Origin: Glaciozyma antarctica PI12
Lineage: Eukaryota > Basidiomycota > Microbotryomycetes > Kriegeriales > Camptobasidiaceae
Direction: 5' to 3'
Length of the DNA stretch: 64,000 bases
Assembly (NCBI GenBank): GCA_002917775.1
Contig: KZ627148.1
Coordinates: 700,949 to 764,948, forward strand
In this document: positions 1 to 13,395 of the stretch, piece after piece
How the letters are laid out: the number at the start of each line of letters is the position of its first letter
Position numbering within the stretch: position 1 is the stretch's first letter
Notes under the pieces: model-generated
Seen by the model: only the letters and a program-made list of their open reading frames with translations
What the model was told of the DNA's origin: nothing
Databases searched by the model: none
Translations under genes and position numbers: made by a program

Positions 1-2518
1 GAGAACGATGAGAGCAGTGCCGACGAGCTGACCAGATCGCAGGAGGATGTAATCGGCCTTCTTGTCGGGTCGTTCAGCGACAGTCTTGAGGATGTGAGCT
101 TCCCAGCGGCGCCTGCAGGGACGAGATCAGTACTGTGATGACGAATGGCGGATGAGCCTCCGCACTTCTTCTCGGGGTCCGTTGCCATGATCATCTGAGG
201 CGTAAGAGGTACGATCTCCTGGAACGCGACGATGAGAATGCTCGGTTCCGGTCCTACAAGCGAACGATCAGCGCGCGCTCGCGTATCCTCTGCATGCCGA
301 GAACACTTACCGTCCGCAGGAAAGAGCCAAGGAAGAAGAGACTCGGTCCCAGGGCCCTTGCCGTTGAGGTTGTACGTCCCGACCCAGATCCAGATCGGCT
401 CGTAGCTCGTGTACTCCGACGCGCGTGCTTGGAGGCTCTCGCGAAGAGCGTCGTTGATGGGGTTAAAAACGCGCACTTTCTGCGAGCTGCTGAGGTAGCC
501 CTGCGACGCGAGAATATCAGCTGGAGACTTAGGTACTGGGGAGTTCGACGCACCAGCAGAGCATCGATGGCACTTTGCTTGCTCGTGTCCAAAAAGTTAG
601 ATTGATACATCCTTCCGACGCTCTTCGTCGCGTCCGACAGCAAGCCAGCGAACGACTTCTTCCCGCTGCGAGTGAAGGACGTGTTGATTGCGCCGGTGCC
701 GACGTAGATCTTCGAAAGGGCGTCGCCGTTCTGGACATGCCGAATCAGCTCGCGTTCGATGGCTCAGGCGAAGAAGAGTTCACCTCGGCGAAAAGGATTC
801 GGTGAGATGACCAGAGAGCGGATTCGGGACTCGACCAGTCGGGATTCGTATTGCGAATAAAGTCCTCGAGCGCGAAGCGAGAAAGGACGTCCTCGACGAC
901 GTTCGTGCGATCGAGACAATCTGCACGAATCCGAGGTCAGCTTTACCACCTTTCAGCGCGCACAGACGAAAGCTCACCTTTGCAGTTGGTCCTAAACACT
1001 CCTCGCTGACCCATAACGAGAGTTCCCTCCCCATCTCGGTCGATACTGATGAGGCACGACCCGTACTCCGCCTCCGTCTCGCCCACCGCATTCGCCAACT
1101 GACTCTTGACGCTCTCGATCCCTCCGACCCTACTCTTGGCATGAAAGTCAAATTCGGTAATCCTCACTCTATCCCGCACGTCCTCGTCGACGAGCGCCGC
1201 AGCAGCGAGGTGCGCCTCGTACGCCGCTGTGAGGGAGGCTTCTTGGTCCTTGGAGCTGAGGAGGTTGATGATGTGGATCGAGGAGTAGTTGTCGAGGAGC
1301 TCTTCGAAGTGGCGTAGGAAGGCGGGGAGGGAGGCTTCGATGGGGCGAGTGACGGTGATCTTGAGGCCGAAGGGCTGCACGCCGAGCTCCTCCCAGAACA
1401 CTGAGAGTCGGCGAGGGTTAACAGGGGCTCAAGGCGAAGAGAGATAAGGCCCACCTGGTACACTCCCGCGGATCTGGGTGTACGAAAAGCAAAGCGTCGC
1501 AGTTCGCAGGATCGTCTCCGTCTGCGCGTCTTCACAGTCAGCTCGACTCGGCAGCTTCGAACTAAATACGCACTTCCACAAAATTCGCAACGCTCCCATG
1601 ATCGTCCACCCCACGCACATTGAACCTCGTTCCCGCGCGCTTCCAGCCCAGCCTACTGACGAGCGAGAGGACGGCCGGTTGACCTCCCAAGCTAATATCG
1701 TAAAGGCCGCAGAAGCCCTGAATAGCGAGGACGATAAACCCCTGCTGATCAAAAACCTCCCGTGCTGTCGACGGCAGCGACGCACGAAAGGAAAGGAGAG
1801 GAGCGATCAGGAACGTATTCCAGAGGAATCTCGTATCGTATTCCTCCGGCTCCCCGTCGTCCTTCGCCGCGCCTTTCCCCTTGACGTTCGAACGCTTCCT
1901 CGCTAACCGCGCCTCGAGCCTCGTCGAAAGGTCGAACGCGTTCTCCCCGCTCGAGAAATAAAAAGACGAGTTGCTGAGGATCTTGCGGATCCCTGCGCAG
2001 GGATGTTCGAGTGGCTCTCCGCGCGCGCCGGGGGTGGAGAAGTTGTCGGCGTAGGATTCGGCGCCTTCGAGAGGGAGAGGAGAGTACGAGTCGTAGGTCG
2101 AGGAGGTGAGGCAGAAGAACTCTACGGCGAGAATGCGGGAGATGGGTTCGGTGCCGACGCCGGTGAAGTGTCGCGTATGGGAGCTGATGGAGGTCGAGGA
2201 GGTGATGAAGGGGAGGAAGGTATCTGGAGGACGGTCTCTTGTTAGCTCGCCTGTCCAGCATGTCCTCTTGAAGCCCCCGTCATCATCGAACGCCGCACGA
2301 GACTCACCTTCTGCGATCCTCAAGACTCCAAGGCACCCGCTCACCCTCCCGTTAAGCAGAACCGCCGTCTCCAACGCCACCTCATCCGCCGGCAACAGCT
2401 CCACGACGACCGAAGGACCACTCGAGTCGGCTGGCGGTCGCCGAAAGACGAGGCAGTAGTCGCCCGAGTCCGAGGACAGGATCAAAGCCCTTGGCTCCCG
2501 TATAAGATAGAGGCGCAT
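1..2518 (-). CDS. Synaptojanin-like polyphosphoinositide phosphatase (SAC + 5-phosphatase), partial
   Basis: The product should dephosphorylate phosphoinositides (PI4P and PI(4,5)P2) at plasma membrane and endocytic sites. The start is taken at 2518, where the peptide begins MRLYLIREPRALILSSDSGD, a normal SAC-domain opening. The SAC core follows, with FLWNTFLIAPLL, then SRLGWKRAGTRFNVRGVDD, then QIRGSVP joined to FWEELG. The CX5R catalytic loop is split by an intron and reads RTNC-KDCLDRTN, so the SAC domain looks active. Further left an exon has AINTSFTRSGKKSF. Near 330-390 the 5-phosphatase domain begins with IWVGTYNLNGKGPG, and at about 130-250 it shows AFQEIVPLTPQMIMATDP. The gene runs off the left edge, so the C-terminus and any proline-rich tail are not visible. 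It is divergent from the thioredoxin gene with only about 137 bp between starts. Yeast relatives are INP51/INP52/INP53; I cannot say which is orthologous. Confidence 0.9.
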
Positions 2519-2654
2519 GGAGAAGTCGTTAAGGGGCGGCGGAGGGGTAGTGCTCCCTGGAGGCGTTTGGGGAGAGCAAGAGAGTCGGCGCGACACGCGT
2601 CTCTCTCCTTCTTCTCTACCACCTCTCTTCAGCCTACTCTAGATCGCACTCGTT

Positions 2655-3465
2655 ATGAGCCTTATCACCCACCTCAGCAGCCTAGCTCAACTGCGGACTC
2701 TTCTCGACGCGAAGAAGGACAAGCTCGTGGTGAGCATCTCCCGTTGTCGTCCACCTCTCCGCGCGCTGACGCTTTGCTCTCAGGTTATCGACTTCCACGC
2801 TACCTGGTGCGGGCCCTGCGTGCGTTGAGATCTCTGTCGCGCGATCCTGAGTTCGCTGCTGCGTTGGAACCCTCCACTGACCCCTCTCCAGCACGCTATC
2901 GCTCCTAAGTATGAGCAGCTCAGCCAGCAGTACAAGGGTGTCGCTACGGTGAGCAGATTCAGAGCGTAGAGGGGACCAAGCTGACGTGGGTATGGCATCT
3001 CCAGTTCTGCAAGGTTGACGTGGACGCGGCCAAGGACATCGCGGCCGAGTACAGCGTGAGGGCGATGCCTACGTTCGTCTTCGTGAGTCTGAAGCTGCAA
3101 GTAGGATGAACGGGAGCTAAAAAGCTGGTTGGACAGGTGAAGGGCGGTGCGAAGGTCGACGAGGTCAAGGGGGCCAATGCGAAGGCGTACGTCTCTCTCC
3201 CACCTCCCTCCAGCTCCGCTAACGTCTGCCTTCTCACAGTATCGAAGCTGCTCTCATGAAGCACGCCGGTGCAGGAGCCGCCGTATCGTCCTTCCCAGGC
3301 TCCGGCCACACCCTCGCAGGCCAGACCGTGGCTCCTCCCGGCGCATCTTCGCAACTCCCCGACTTCAAGACGCTGTTCATTCTGATCGCACTTGTCGGTC
3401 TTTGGTGGTATTACGGGAAGGATGGAAAGGTCGACCTTCCTCCGGATGGGGAGGGCTTCTTTTGA
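2655..3465 (+). CDS. Thioredoxin with C-terminal membrane anchor
   Basis: This is a thioredoxin-fold disulfide reductase. It starts MSLITHLSSLAQLRTLLDAK; splicing joins VIDFHATWCGPC to HAIAPKYEQLSQQYKG, so the WCGPC active site is intact. Later exons give FCKVDVDAAKDIAAEYSV and RAMPTFVF, which includes the conserved cis-proline. At least four short introns interrupt it (GTGAGC/GTGCGT/GTGAGC/GTGAGT-type donors). Classical cytosolic thioredoxins end around residue 105. Here the last exon adds a Gly/Ala/Pro-rich linker and a hydrophobic segment, TLFILIALVGLWWYYGK, followed by a short charged tail ending DGEGFF. That layout predicts a tail-anchored protein with the redox domain facing the cytosol. 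The membrane it sits in (ER, mitochondrial outer membrane or other) cannot be read from sequence. Related membrane thioredoxins (TMX) carry N-terminal signal peptides, which this one lacks. Confidence 0.88.
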
Positions 3466-3985
3466 GGGAGGTGGGGGACGCCGGCGTTGGTGGGAGCCGA
3501 TACGATGCTGCGGAATGGGTGTAGAGAGCGAGGGAATGTATTGAGCTTTCAGAGATAACGGCTTCGTGTGGGAAGCACGCTGGTCTGCCTAACTGATCTC
3601 GGATTCGTTTGCTTGATCAGTCCCTCCGCTCGCCCTGGTGATACGACGCTGCTGTGCTTGTTTCTGTGCAGCAAGCTACGCATGTTACTTATGCGCCTGC
3701 GTACGTTCAGCTGCTCGATTTGCTCTCTCTCTCTGCATTCTCGGATGAAAAAGGAAAGGATCGAAAGGATTACAGACCCCCTATTCCTCGGAGTCTGTTC
3801 TCGCTATCGAATCGCTTCTTCCTTGCAATCTTTACTCACCCTCTTTCGCCCAGCTCATCGAACGACTTTAACTCCAAATTTACTCTGCTCGTCGCCTTGA
3901 CCATCTCGTGCGCTCTCCGCCCCAACTCACCAACCGCCCCGATCCCCACGCCGACAACTTGCTCCGCCTCTCCTCCAGACCACCG
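3466..3985. other. Intergenic region, no gene seen
   Basis: This holds the 3' flank of the thioredoxin gene and the promoter/leader of the metallo-beta-lactamase-like gene. It is pyrimidine-rich towards the right. No ORF with coding character, RNA gene or repeat was recognised. Confidence 0.5.
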
Positions 3986-5036
3986 ATGACAACAACAAGC
4001 AAGCTCTCCTCCTCTCTCCTCGCCGCCCTATCCTCCTCCTCACCTCTCCAGCCCATCCTGACCCACCTCAACGCCGATTCCTCCTGGCTCATCCTCCTCC
4101 CCACCCCCTCTCCCTCCCCCCGCGCCTTCTTCTCCATCCTCGTCGATCCCTGGCTCGCAGGCCCACAATCGGACGTAACGCGGTTCTTGAGTCAGCAGTG
4201 GCATGCGACTGAGAGTGCGTTTGGGAATCTGGAGGAGGTGGGAGAGTTTGTGAAGGAGGTTGAGGAGTGCGTGAGGAGTGCGAGGAGCGGGGCGGCTTTG
4301 GAGGAGCGGAGGAGCTGGATCGATGCTGTTGTGATATCGCACGAGGTGAGGACGATGGGAAGCATTCGCGGGTGAGAGCTGATCCTGCTCGCCTCAGTTT
4401 ACGGACCACTGCCATCGCGAGACTCTAGAGGAGCTGGATCCCTCCGTCCCAATCTTCGCCGCCTCCGTACGTCCCTTTCCCCGCTCCCAACGCCTCCAAC
4501 TAACCCCTCCAAGACCGCCGCCACTCTCATCCGCACCTGGTCCCACTTCACCACGATCCACGATCCACCCCCTTTCCTCCTCCCCACTCCCCCCTCCCCC
4601 TCCCTCCCTTCCTGGCTCCACATCTCCCGCCTCGCCACCGCGTCCGACGCGCTCTACTACCACTCAGCTCTCATAATCTCTTTCCTCCCTACCCCCTCTT
4701 CGACCCTCAAAGCAATCATCTATACCCCACACGGCGTCGCTCCTTCCTCTCTCGGCCCTCTTGGGGGGGTAGAGACGTTGAGACGTCGTTCATGGTTTAC
4801 ATTCGATCCGTCTGTGGGGGAGGCAGCTGAATCTCGGTGCGCATAATGGGGTACTGATTGCGAAGGGGACCAAAACGAGGTACTGGGTCGGAACGCATGA
4901 TGAGGAGAAGAAGGCGGGTGGGATCGTCAAGTGTTTCTTGAGGAGGGTGAGGATTAGTGCGGAGGAGGCGATGGAGGGGGAGAAGGGAGTGGCGTTTACG
5001 GATCTAGGAAATGGGGAGAGCTTGGTGTTGGCGTAG
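3986..5036 (+). CDS. Metallo-beta-lactamase superfamily protein (fungal, uncharacterised)
   Basis: The N-terminal exon (MTTTSKLSSSLLAALSSSSP...) carries ILLPTPSPSPRAFFSILVDP and is followed by VVISHE spliced to FTDHCHRETLEELDPSVPIF. The SHxFxDH-like element resembles the metal-binding HxHxDH loop of the lactamase fold. A later exon gives TAATLIRTWSHFTTIHDPPP, and the end reads LNLGAHNGVLIAKGTKTRYW then VGTHDEEKKAGGIVKCFLRR. This order is typical of a fungal family annotated only as beta-lactamase superfamily; the substrate is unknown. The frame between about 4765 and 4830 is not continuous: either a 58-nt GT...AG intron removes it (which would discard a conserved-looking HGLHSIRLWGRQ stretch), or one base is wrong near the G7 run at about 4764-4770. 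The stop lies 66 bp from the convergent PWP1 stop. Confidence 0.7.
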
Positions 5037-5101
5037 AGTGGCGAGGGAACCATAATTTGGAACGAGGACGATACGGGAATACAAGTGTTGCAAAGACCTC
5101 G

Positions 5102-7109
5102 CTAGTCCTCGTTCCCGCTGTCTCCCTCGTCGTCGTCCTGCACCCCCACCAATCCCGCTCCAGTCTTCTCCATATCCTTCCCAAGAGCGCGCAACCGCTC
5201 GCCAAAGACCGAGCGCACACCAGCGTTGCTGTGAACGAATCGTCAGTCGATTGCGAAGCACGACCGAAAGAGATGAGGGACGCACGTCGAGGTGTCCCAG
5301 ATTTGCAGGTTCGCTTTCGATCCAGCGACAGCGAGCGTGGTGGGGTCGTCGGGACAGAACGACGCGGAGAAGACCTTGCCCTATCGATCGAGAGAAAGAG
5401 AGCATTAGCCAACAAGCCCCCTCGAGAAGCGAAAACAAAACGCACGACTCCCAAATCCCTCGCTGCGACCAAACTGATGTGTCGCTTCCCTCCGTCCTGC
5501 TCCTCCACATTCCACACCTTGACCATGTTGTCCGTTCCACCCGTGACGAGGCACCCCTTGATCATCGTGTTGATATCCAAACTCGACACGCTCGAATCGT
5601 GCGCTGCGAGCGTCCAAACCGCCTTGCTCACGACCGGGTCCTTGGCCGACGAGAGCATGCGCGAATCGTACGACTGCACGAGACCGTTCTCCATCGAAAC
5701 GAGGAAGCCGGCGGGCTCCCATGGGTCCCACTTTAGGCATTCGACGTCCGAAGCGACCTTGGTCCCGACGCCTCCGTCCGGTGCTCGCGAGTCGAAAACG
5801 CGAACGGTTCCGTCCCAAGAGCCGGAGAGGAGGACGGTAGGCTCCTTGGGGTTCCATTGGACGGCTTGGATCTTGTCGGCGTGAAGAGAGTTGAAGGAGC
5901 GAAGGGCGGGGGAGGAAGTGGGGAGTGAGAGGTCCCACAGCTTGATGGTCTTGTCGGCGGAGGAGGAGGCGAGGAGGTTCCGGTGAGAGCGGTTCCAGGA
6001 GAGGGAGAGGATCGAGTCGACGTGGTACTCGGCGTTGGCGACCACCTTGGGCTTTTTGGGCTTCTTCTTCTTCTTCTTCTTGAGGGACGAGTCGTTCGAA
6101 GGGGTCGAATCGTGTATTGAAGAAGGGGCGGGGGCGGGAATGAGCTCCTTCGGAGGAGGACCGAGGATGGCGTCGGGGTAGAGTCCGTCGACGACGTCGA
6201 GGGACCAGATCTCGATTTCGGGGTCGAGAGTGCCGACAGCGACAAAGTTGCCGCGCTGGCCGTCGCCCACTGTTCGTCCAGGGCAGAAGTCGAGCCATTC
6301 GAGGCAGAGGGGCATGGCGGGGAGGAGTAGATCGTGGTGGACGTAGAGGTTCTCCTCCGACTCGTCGTAGACGTAGATCTCGAGCTGCGAAACGTCGTCC
6401 TCCGTCTTGGCCACCACGAGAAGGTTGTCGGTCGGGAAGATCTCTAGCTCCTCGCGTTCGAGCTCCTCGTCCTCTTGTTTCTGCAGGCCAGGACGCGCGT
6501 GAGCTCTGAAATCCACGCGCCGGGTCTTGCGAAGCAGCTCACCGCCTCGAGCGTCACGTAAGGGTCGTCCTTGTTGTCGCCGTAGTACGATAGTCCCTTG
6601 ATGTTACTGAACGCTCCCATCGCTGCACACCCACACCGTCAGCTACGCCCTCGAGCTCCTCCACCGCGCGAGCTACTCACCAGCTCCCTTCGACTCCTCC
6701 TCATCGTACGTGTCCAAGTTGTAAGCCGACAGGTCGTCAGGACCAGAAGGATTCTTGAACTTTTGCGCCATCGCAGCCGCTGCAGTCGTAGCATCCTCCA
6801 TATCCGCATCCGCATCACCTCCCTCAGACTTGTCGTGATCCGAGCTGCGTGCACCTCATCAGCTCCATCCCCACCCCCTCCAAGCGCGCAAACTCACTCT
6901 TCCCACTCTGCCTCCGCATCCCCCTCGTCTCCCTGCCCATCCCCCTCCTCTGCTTGGGCCAGCTCGAGCTCCATCTTCGCATCTTCGAGACGGACCCTCG
7001 CGAGCTGTCCTACTCGTTCCAGCTCGGCGTCGTCGATCACATACTTGGTCGGGTGAACTGCTGCTGCTCCCCGAGGGATCCACGAGACGGCAGAGATCAG
7101 CGAGGTCAT
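5102..7109 (-). CDS. PWP1: PWP1, periodic tryptophan WD-repeat protein
   Basis: PWP1 is a nucleolar WD40 protein required for large-subunit rRNA processing and ribosome biogenesis. The first exon starts at 7109 with MTSLISAVSWIPRGAAAVHP then TKYVIDDAELERVGQLAR, which is the diagnostic N-terminus. The main exon has an acidic stretch, a basic run KKKKKKKPKKPK that can act as a nuclear or nucleolar signal, and WD repeats such as SSSADKTIKLWDLSL, LSGSWDGTVRVFDSR and VTGGTDNMVKVWNVEE. After an intron the next exon continues GKVFSASFCPDDPTTLAVAG, and the last exon ends acidic (DDDEGDSGNED) with a stop at 5102. At least six exons are visible, with short introns around 6500-6900. Size and repeat layout fit full-length PWP1. 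The gene lies just upstream of and codirectional with the EH-domain gene. Confidence 0.93.
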
Positions 7110-7321
7110 CGTTGGGGGTTTGTGGAGCCGAAGCAGCGAGTCGCTAAGGATTCGGGCGCGATGGGCGAGAAATCTGCTCGACCGGCGCGTGGGCCTTTTT
7201 TTGGTCCTTCCTTCTCATCCTCACTACTTCTCTCCACAGCGACAACAGTAACAGGGGAATGATAACAGGATGATATGATAGACGATGCAAGAACTGGAAA
7301 CGACGAAACTACCGACCAAAT

Positions 7322-9125
7322 CTAAGTGCGACGACTCCTCCCTCCTCCTACTCGACACCGCTTCAGCTCCTCGTCAATCATCCACAATCCCCTCATAAAC
7401 TCCTCCTTATCCAGCGCTCCCCTCTCTTCCGTATCGCACGCATCCCTGTACCCAAAACTACGTCAGCCTCATCCCTCGCTCAAGCTTCGCACGACTCACC
7501 ACACTCCTCTCAAGAACGCCGATTCCAACCTACTCCTTTCCCAAACGACCCTAACGACAGCCCCCTCTAACCTCCCTCCCTTGACCCAAGCCAACTGTAT
7601 CTCCCTCCCCATCCTCTCGACCAGGCTCTCGAAATACGCACCGTACCGCGCTTTCGAGCGAGGGTCGATCGGGCGCCTCTTTAGCGTTCCAGGAGGTGGG
7701 AGGGAAAGAGGGTCGAGAGCGGAGAAAGTGGAGAGGTGAGAAGGAGTGACGGTGGCGGAGGAGACGGTTGAAGGCGGGAGGGGTCGACGCGAGGGTGTTG
7801 AAGGGAAGGTCGTTCGTGGCGGTGCGGGTTGAGCGGGCGGGAGGGCGGTGGAGAGGGATTGGAGGAGGGACGAAGCTCCGTCTGAGGAGAGAGAGATGGA
7901 TTCAAACCCCTTCTTGCGCCTTGGTGTGCCGAGAATGACGGGATGAGGTGGATGAGGTGAGGGAAGAGGTCGAGGAGCTCGACGGTGCGGAGTTGTGGTG
8001 GGCACGAGCGTGGGCAGGGGAGGCGGGGTGGACGCGCGCTCGGTAAGATAGGCTGGAGTTGGAGATTGTGCTGGAGCGGGTGGGGATGGCGGGAGGGGAC
8101 CGTGGAGGGTGCGAGGAGTGCGAGTGCGGAGGGTGCGAGAGACGAGTGTGGATGCGGGGACGAGGAGGTAGAGAGGGTGCAGGAGCTGACGAGGAGGAGG
8201 AAGAGGGTAGGTCGAGAGTTTCGGCGCGGCGAGGAGGGAGACGGGGAGGGACGTCGGGTTGAGTGCTGGTCGAGGTTGTCCGCTCCGCAGAGCTGGAGAG
8301 AGTTCCGAGATTCGGTATAGGTGGCTGGATGAGCCACTTTGGATTCGTTTTGTTGCTTCCCCAGCCCTCGTTGTTGTCCGTTACAGGCGAGTTGAACGAC
8401 ATGAGCGCGTCGTCGTCCTGAGGAGCTGGAGGCTGGAGCTTGAGATCCGACCGAGTGTCCCCATTCCGTCCCACCGACCGCACAGAATCTGGAAAGGCCG
8501 TCTCGACTCTTGCCAGCCTCCCTCTCGCCCCTCTCAGCGCTCCAGCCTCCTCCGCTGCTGACACGAAGCTCCCACTGCCGCTCGCGGCGGACACGACCGA
8601 GGTTCCGCTCTCAGCGCGTGGTCGTAGCTGCGAAGAGAACGCCTCCAGTCCAATATATCCTGGAGCAGGAGACGACGAGCGCGACTTGGCGGGGGAGGTT
8701 GAGCGAGAGCCGGTGGTGAGGGTCGGAGAGAGGGAAGGGTAGCGAGAGAGGTTTGGGACGGCGGTCGGAGGCTTGGGGGAGGTGGAAGGAGCACCGCCGT
8801 AGACCGCGAGGATGTCTTTGACGCCGCCTTGAGAAGCTGCTCGTGGACTCGATGTCGCGCCGTCGTGCGAGCTCGAGGTAGCGGGTGACGAGGAGCTCTG
8901 GCCGTTCCTGTTGTTGCCCAACTCGAGCCCCGGGTTCTTCCTCCCTTCCAAGCTGTCCCCCTTGTCCCCCTCATCCGTTCGAAACGCCGCTCGAGGTGTT
9001 GGTTGACGAGGTGCTGCTGCCGTCGCTGTGCCGAGTCGCGCTGGAGGGGGAGCTGCTCCTATTTGCTCAAACGCCTTGACGCGCTCCTTCAGCGAGAGCT
9101 TTGGCGTATCTTGCTTGTCCTCCAT
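7322..9125 (-). CDS. EH-domain protein, IRS4/TAX4-like
   Basis: The start at 9125 gives MEDKQDTPKLSLKERVKAFE and then a long Ser/Pro/Ala-rich, probably disordered region. The C-terminus reads IDPRSKARYGAYFESLVER, then VVWERSRLESAFLRGVW spliced to RDACDTEERGALDKEEFMRG and LWMIDEELKRC. This is an EH-type module, closest in style to the C-terminal EH domain of yeast IRS4/TAX4, which regulate the phosphoinositide phosphatase INP51. EH domains normally bind NPF-type peptides. The first long frame ends at about 7902, while the EH part lies in another frame: a one-base slip at GGGG (about 7908-7911) or a noncanonical intron between about 7917 and 7996 would connect them. Orthology to IRS4 is an inference; the INP51-type phosphatase at the left edge of the window is at most suggestive company. 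It is divergent from LEU4 with 118 bp between starts. Confidence 0.68.
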
Positions 9126-9243
9126 AGCCAGCTTGGAGTCAAGCCGAATCAGTTACTGTTGTCGGCGGAAGGGTTTGAGTCAAAAGTACTTCGGCTCACC
9201 AGCTTCCCCGCCAACGTTCCTTCTCTTCCTCCTCCGTCCCTCC

Positions 9244-11541
<2,298 letters not shown>

Positions 11542-11726
11542 GCGAGGGGAGGGAGCGAGTAAAAAGGGTCCGGTTGCACTCTAAACCTGGAACGATTGCA
11601 TTATCTTGTAGTGAACACAGCGTGCGAAGAGTGAGAACGCTCGTTGCGAAAGCCCGAGGACGCAAGTCGAGCGCGCGCCGGCGGCACTTCGTCCTTCTCC
11701 CACCTCCACGCCACGACCACCTCGCG

Positions 11727-13302
11727 ATGGCGTCCAAGAAGGTCGAACTCGTGTACCGCTACTCGGTCGAGATCGCCCAGATGGCGTACGTCTTTGGGCA
11801 GATCCGCGAACCGGACGAGGTAGTCGAATACATCGAGGATATCGTTCGCAGCCAGGTCTCCGAGATCGTACGCGACCTTCTCTCCCTATCCACCCCACCG
11901 TATTGACCCTGTGCACAGGTCATTCAAGCTCGAGCGCTGGCGGCGAGGAGAGGAGCCCGCTTCCTTGCTGTCGAGGACCTCATCTTTCTCATCCGCCACG
12001 ACCGCGCCAAGGTCAACCGCTTGCGGACGTACCTCAGCTGGAAGGATGTGCGGAAGAAGGTCAAGGAGTCGGAGGCGGATGAGACGCCTGAGATGGATAC
12101 GACGGAGGAGCCTTCGACTGGTGAGTGAGGTTGCTGCGCTGTGGAGCGGGGTGGCTTGGAGCGAGACGCTGGCTTGCTGGAGCCGTTGCATGAGGCTCAG
12201 GCTTAGGAGCCACTTGCTTCGGCCTTTTCGGGGAGAACGGAGGAGGGGAGGCGTAGCTCTGGCGGTTGAGCAGCAGTCGCTGATGCTCTCTTTACAGCTC
12301 TCAAGGCGCACAAGATGAGGGTCAAGATCCCATGGGAGGTCACCAGCACGTTCTCAGAGTATCTCAAGGAGGATTCGGATGCAGAGGACGACGACGACGA
12401 GGTCGAAGCGTACGAGGACAGCAAGAAGCGGCTCAAGGTGGGTTCGAACGCGCTGTGTGAGGGAGCTCAGCTGATGATGGTCTTGCAGGATGCGGACGAC
12501 CTTACGCGTACGATGACCAAGGAGCAGTACCAGCACTACGCCGAGTGCAGGCAGGCGTCCTTCACCTACCGCAAAGGTTCGTCCATCGCAGCTCTCTCCG
12601 CTGCTTCATTGCTCACGCTCGAATCACGCAGTCAAACGCTTCCGCGAGTTCGTCAACATGGGCGCCTACATCGAAGGCAACGCGAACGACGAAGTGATGG
12701 ACGTCCTCGGCTTCCTTTCGTACGAAATGGTTCGTTCGCTCTGCGAAGCCGGGAGTCTCAACAAGCGCACGCTCGCCGCTTCCCGTGCCGTCGCAGCCGT
12801 CGCGGCGCTTGAGGAGGAGCTCAAGGAGGAACTCAAACTGAGCGGTGCGGCGAAGGGGAAGGGGAAGGAGAAGAAGCGGACGGCGGACGACGTTGCGGAG
12901 GAGGAGGGAGCGAAGGACGGCCCGATGTCTGGGCCAGCAGAGGGAACGTCATCCTCTCGCACGACGAGGGAGGAATCTCAGGCCGCCAAGAAGGTCGGTA
13001 AACTCGAGCTCGGCGTCGTCCCTCAATCCCCTCCTCGCCGCCTCATCAACCCGACCTCCCTCTTCTCCGAACCACTCTTCGGCATCCTCCCCTCGGGCAT
13101 GGCGACGCCCGGCCAGCTCTTACCCTCCGTAGGAGTGGGAAGCATGGCTGCGATGGATGGAGCGCCGGAGAAGGCGTCGCTCGGTGTTGAGGACGTGAAT
13201 GGGGGTTACGTCGCGATGCAGCAGGGTCAGGCGTCGCTCAAGTCGAGTGGGATGCGGAATTGGAGAGGAGGGCTGAAGCGGGTTCGAGTGGGGTTCATTT
13301 AG
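11727..13302 (+). CDS. SPT3: SPT3, SAGA-complex transcription subunit
   Basis: SPT3 is the histone-fold subunit of the SAGA coactivator that contacts TBP at promoters. The start at 11727 gives [20 protein letters not shown] and then [20 protein letters not shown], the first histone fold, spliced to [20 protein letters not shown] and [20 protein letters not shown]. The second fold follows: [20 protein letters not shown], then [20 protein letters not shown] and [21 protein letters not shown] long basidiomycete-type C-terminal tail (Lys/Glu-rich, then Pro/Ser/Gly-rich) makes the protein longer than yeast SPT3 (about 337 residues). Five short introns are evident. The stop lies 94 bp from the convergent SAC2-like stop. 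Confidence 0.93.
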
Positions 13303-13395
13303 CGATTTAGCGAGCGTGTATAATTAGCCCATTGTTGCGATTGCATATTAAGAACAACACGAGCGCGCACCGAGAGAGCTTTGTGCAGAGCCATC

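Noticed and set aside
5057-5884. Long plus-strand ORF of 275 codons
   Set aside because: It lies antisense to PWP1 coding exons and has no domain-like sequence; GC-rich codon bias creates long antisense frames.
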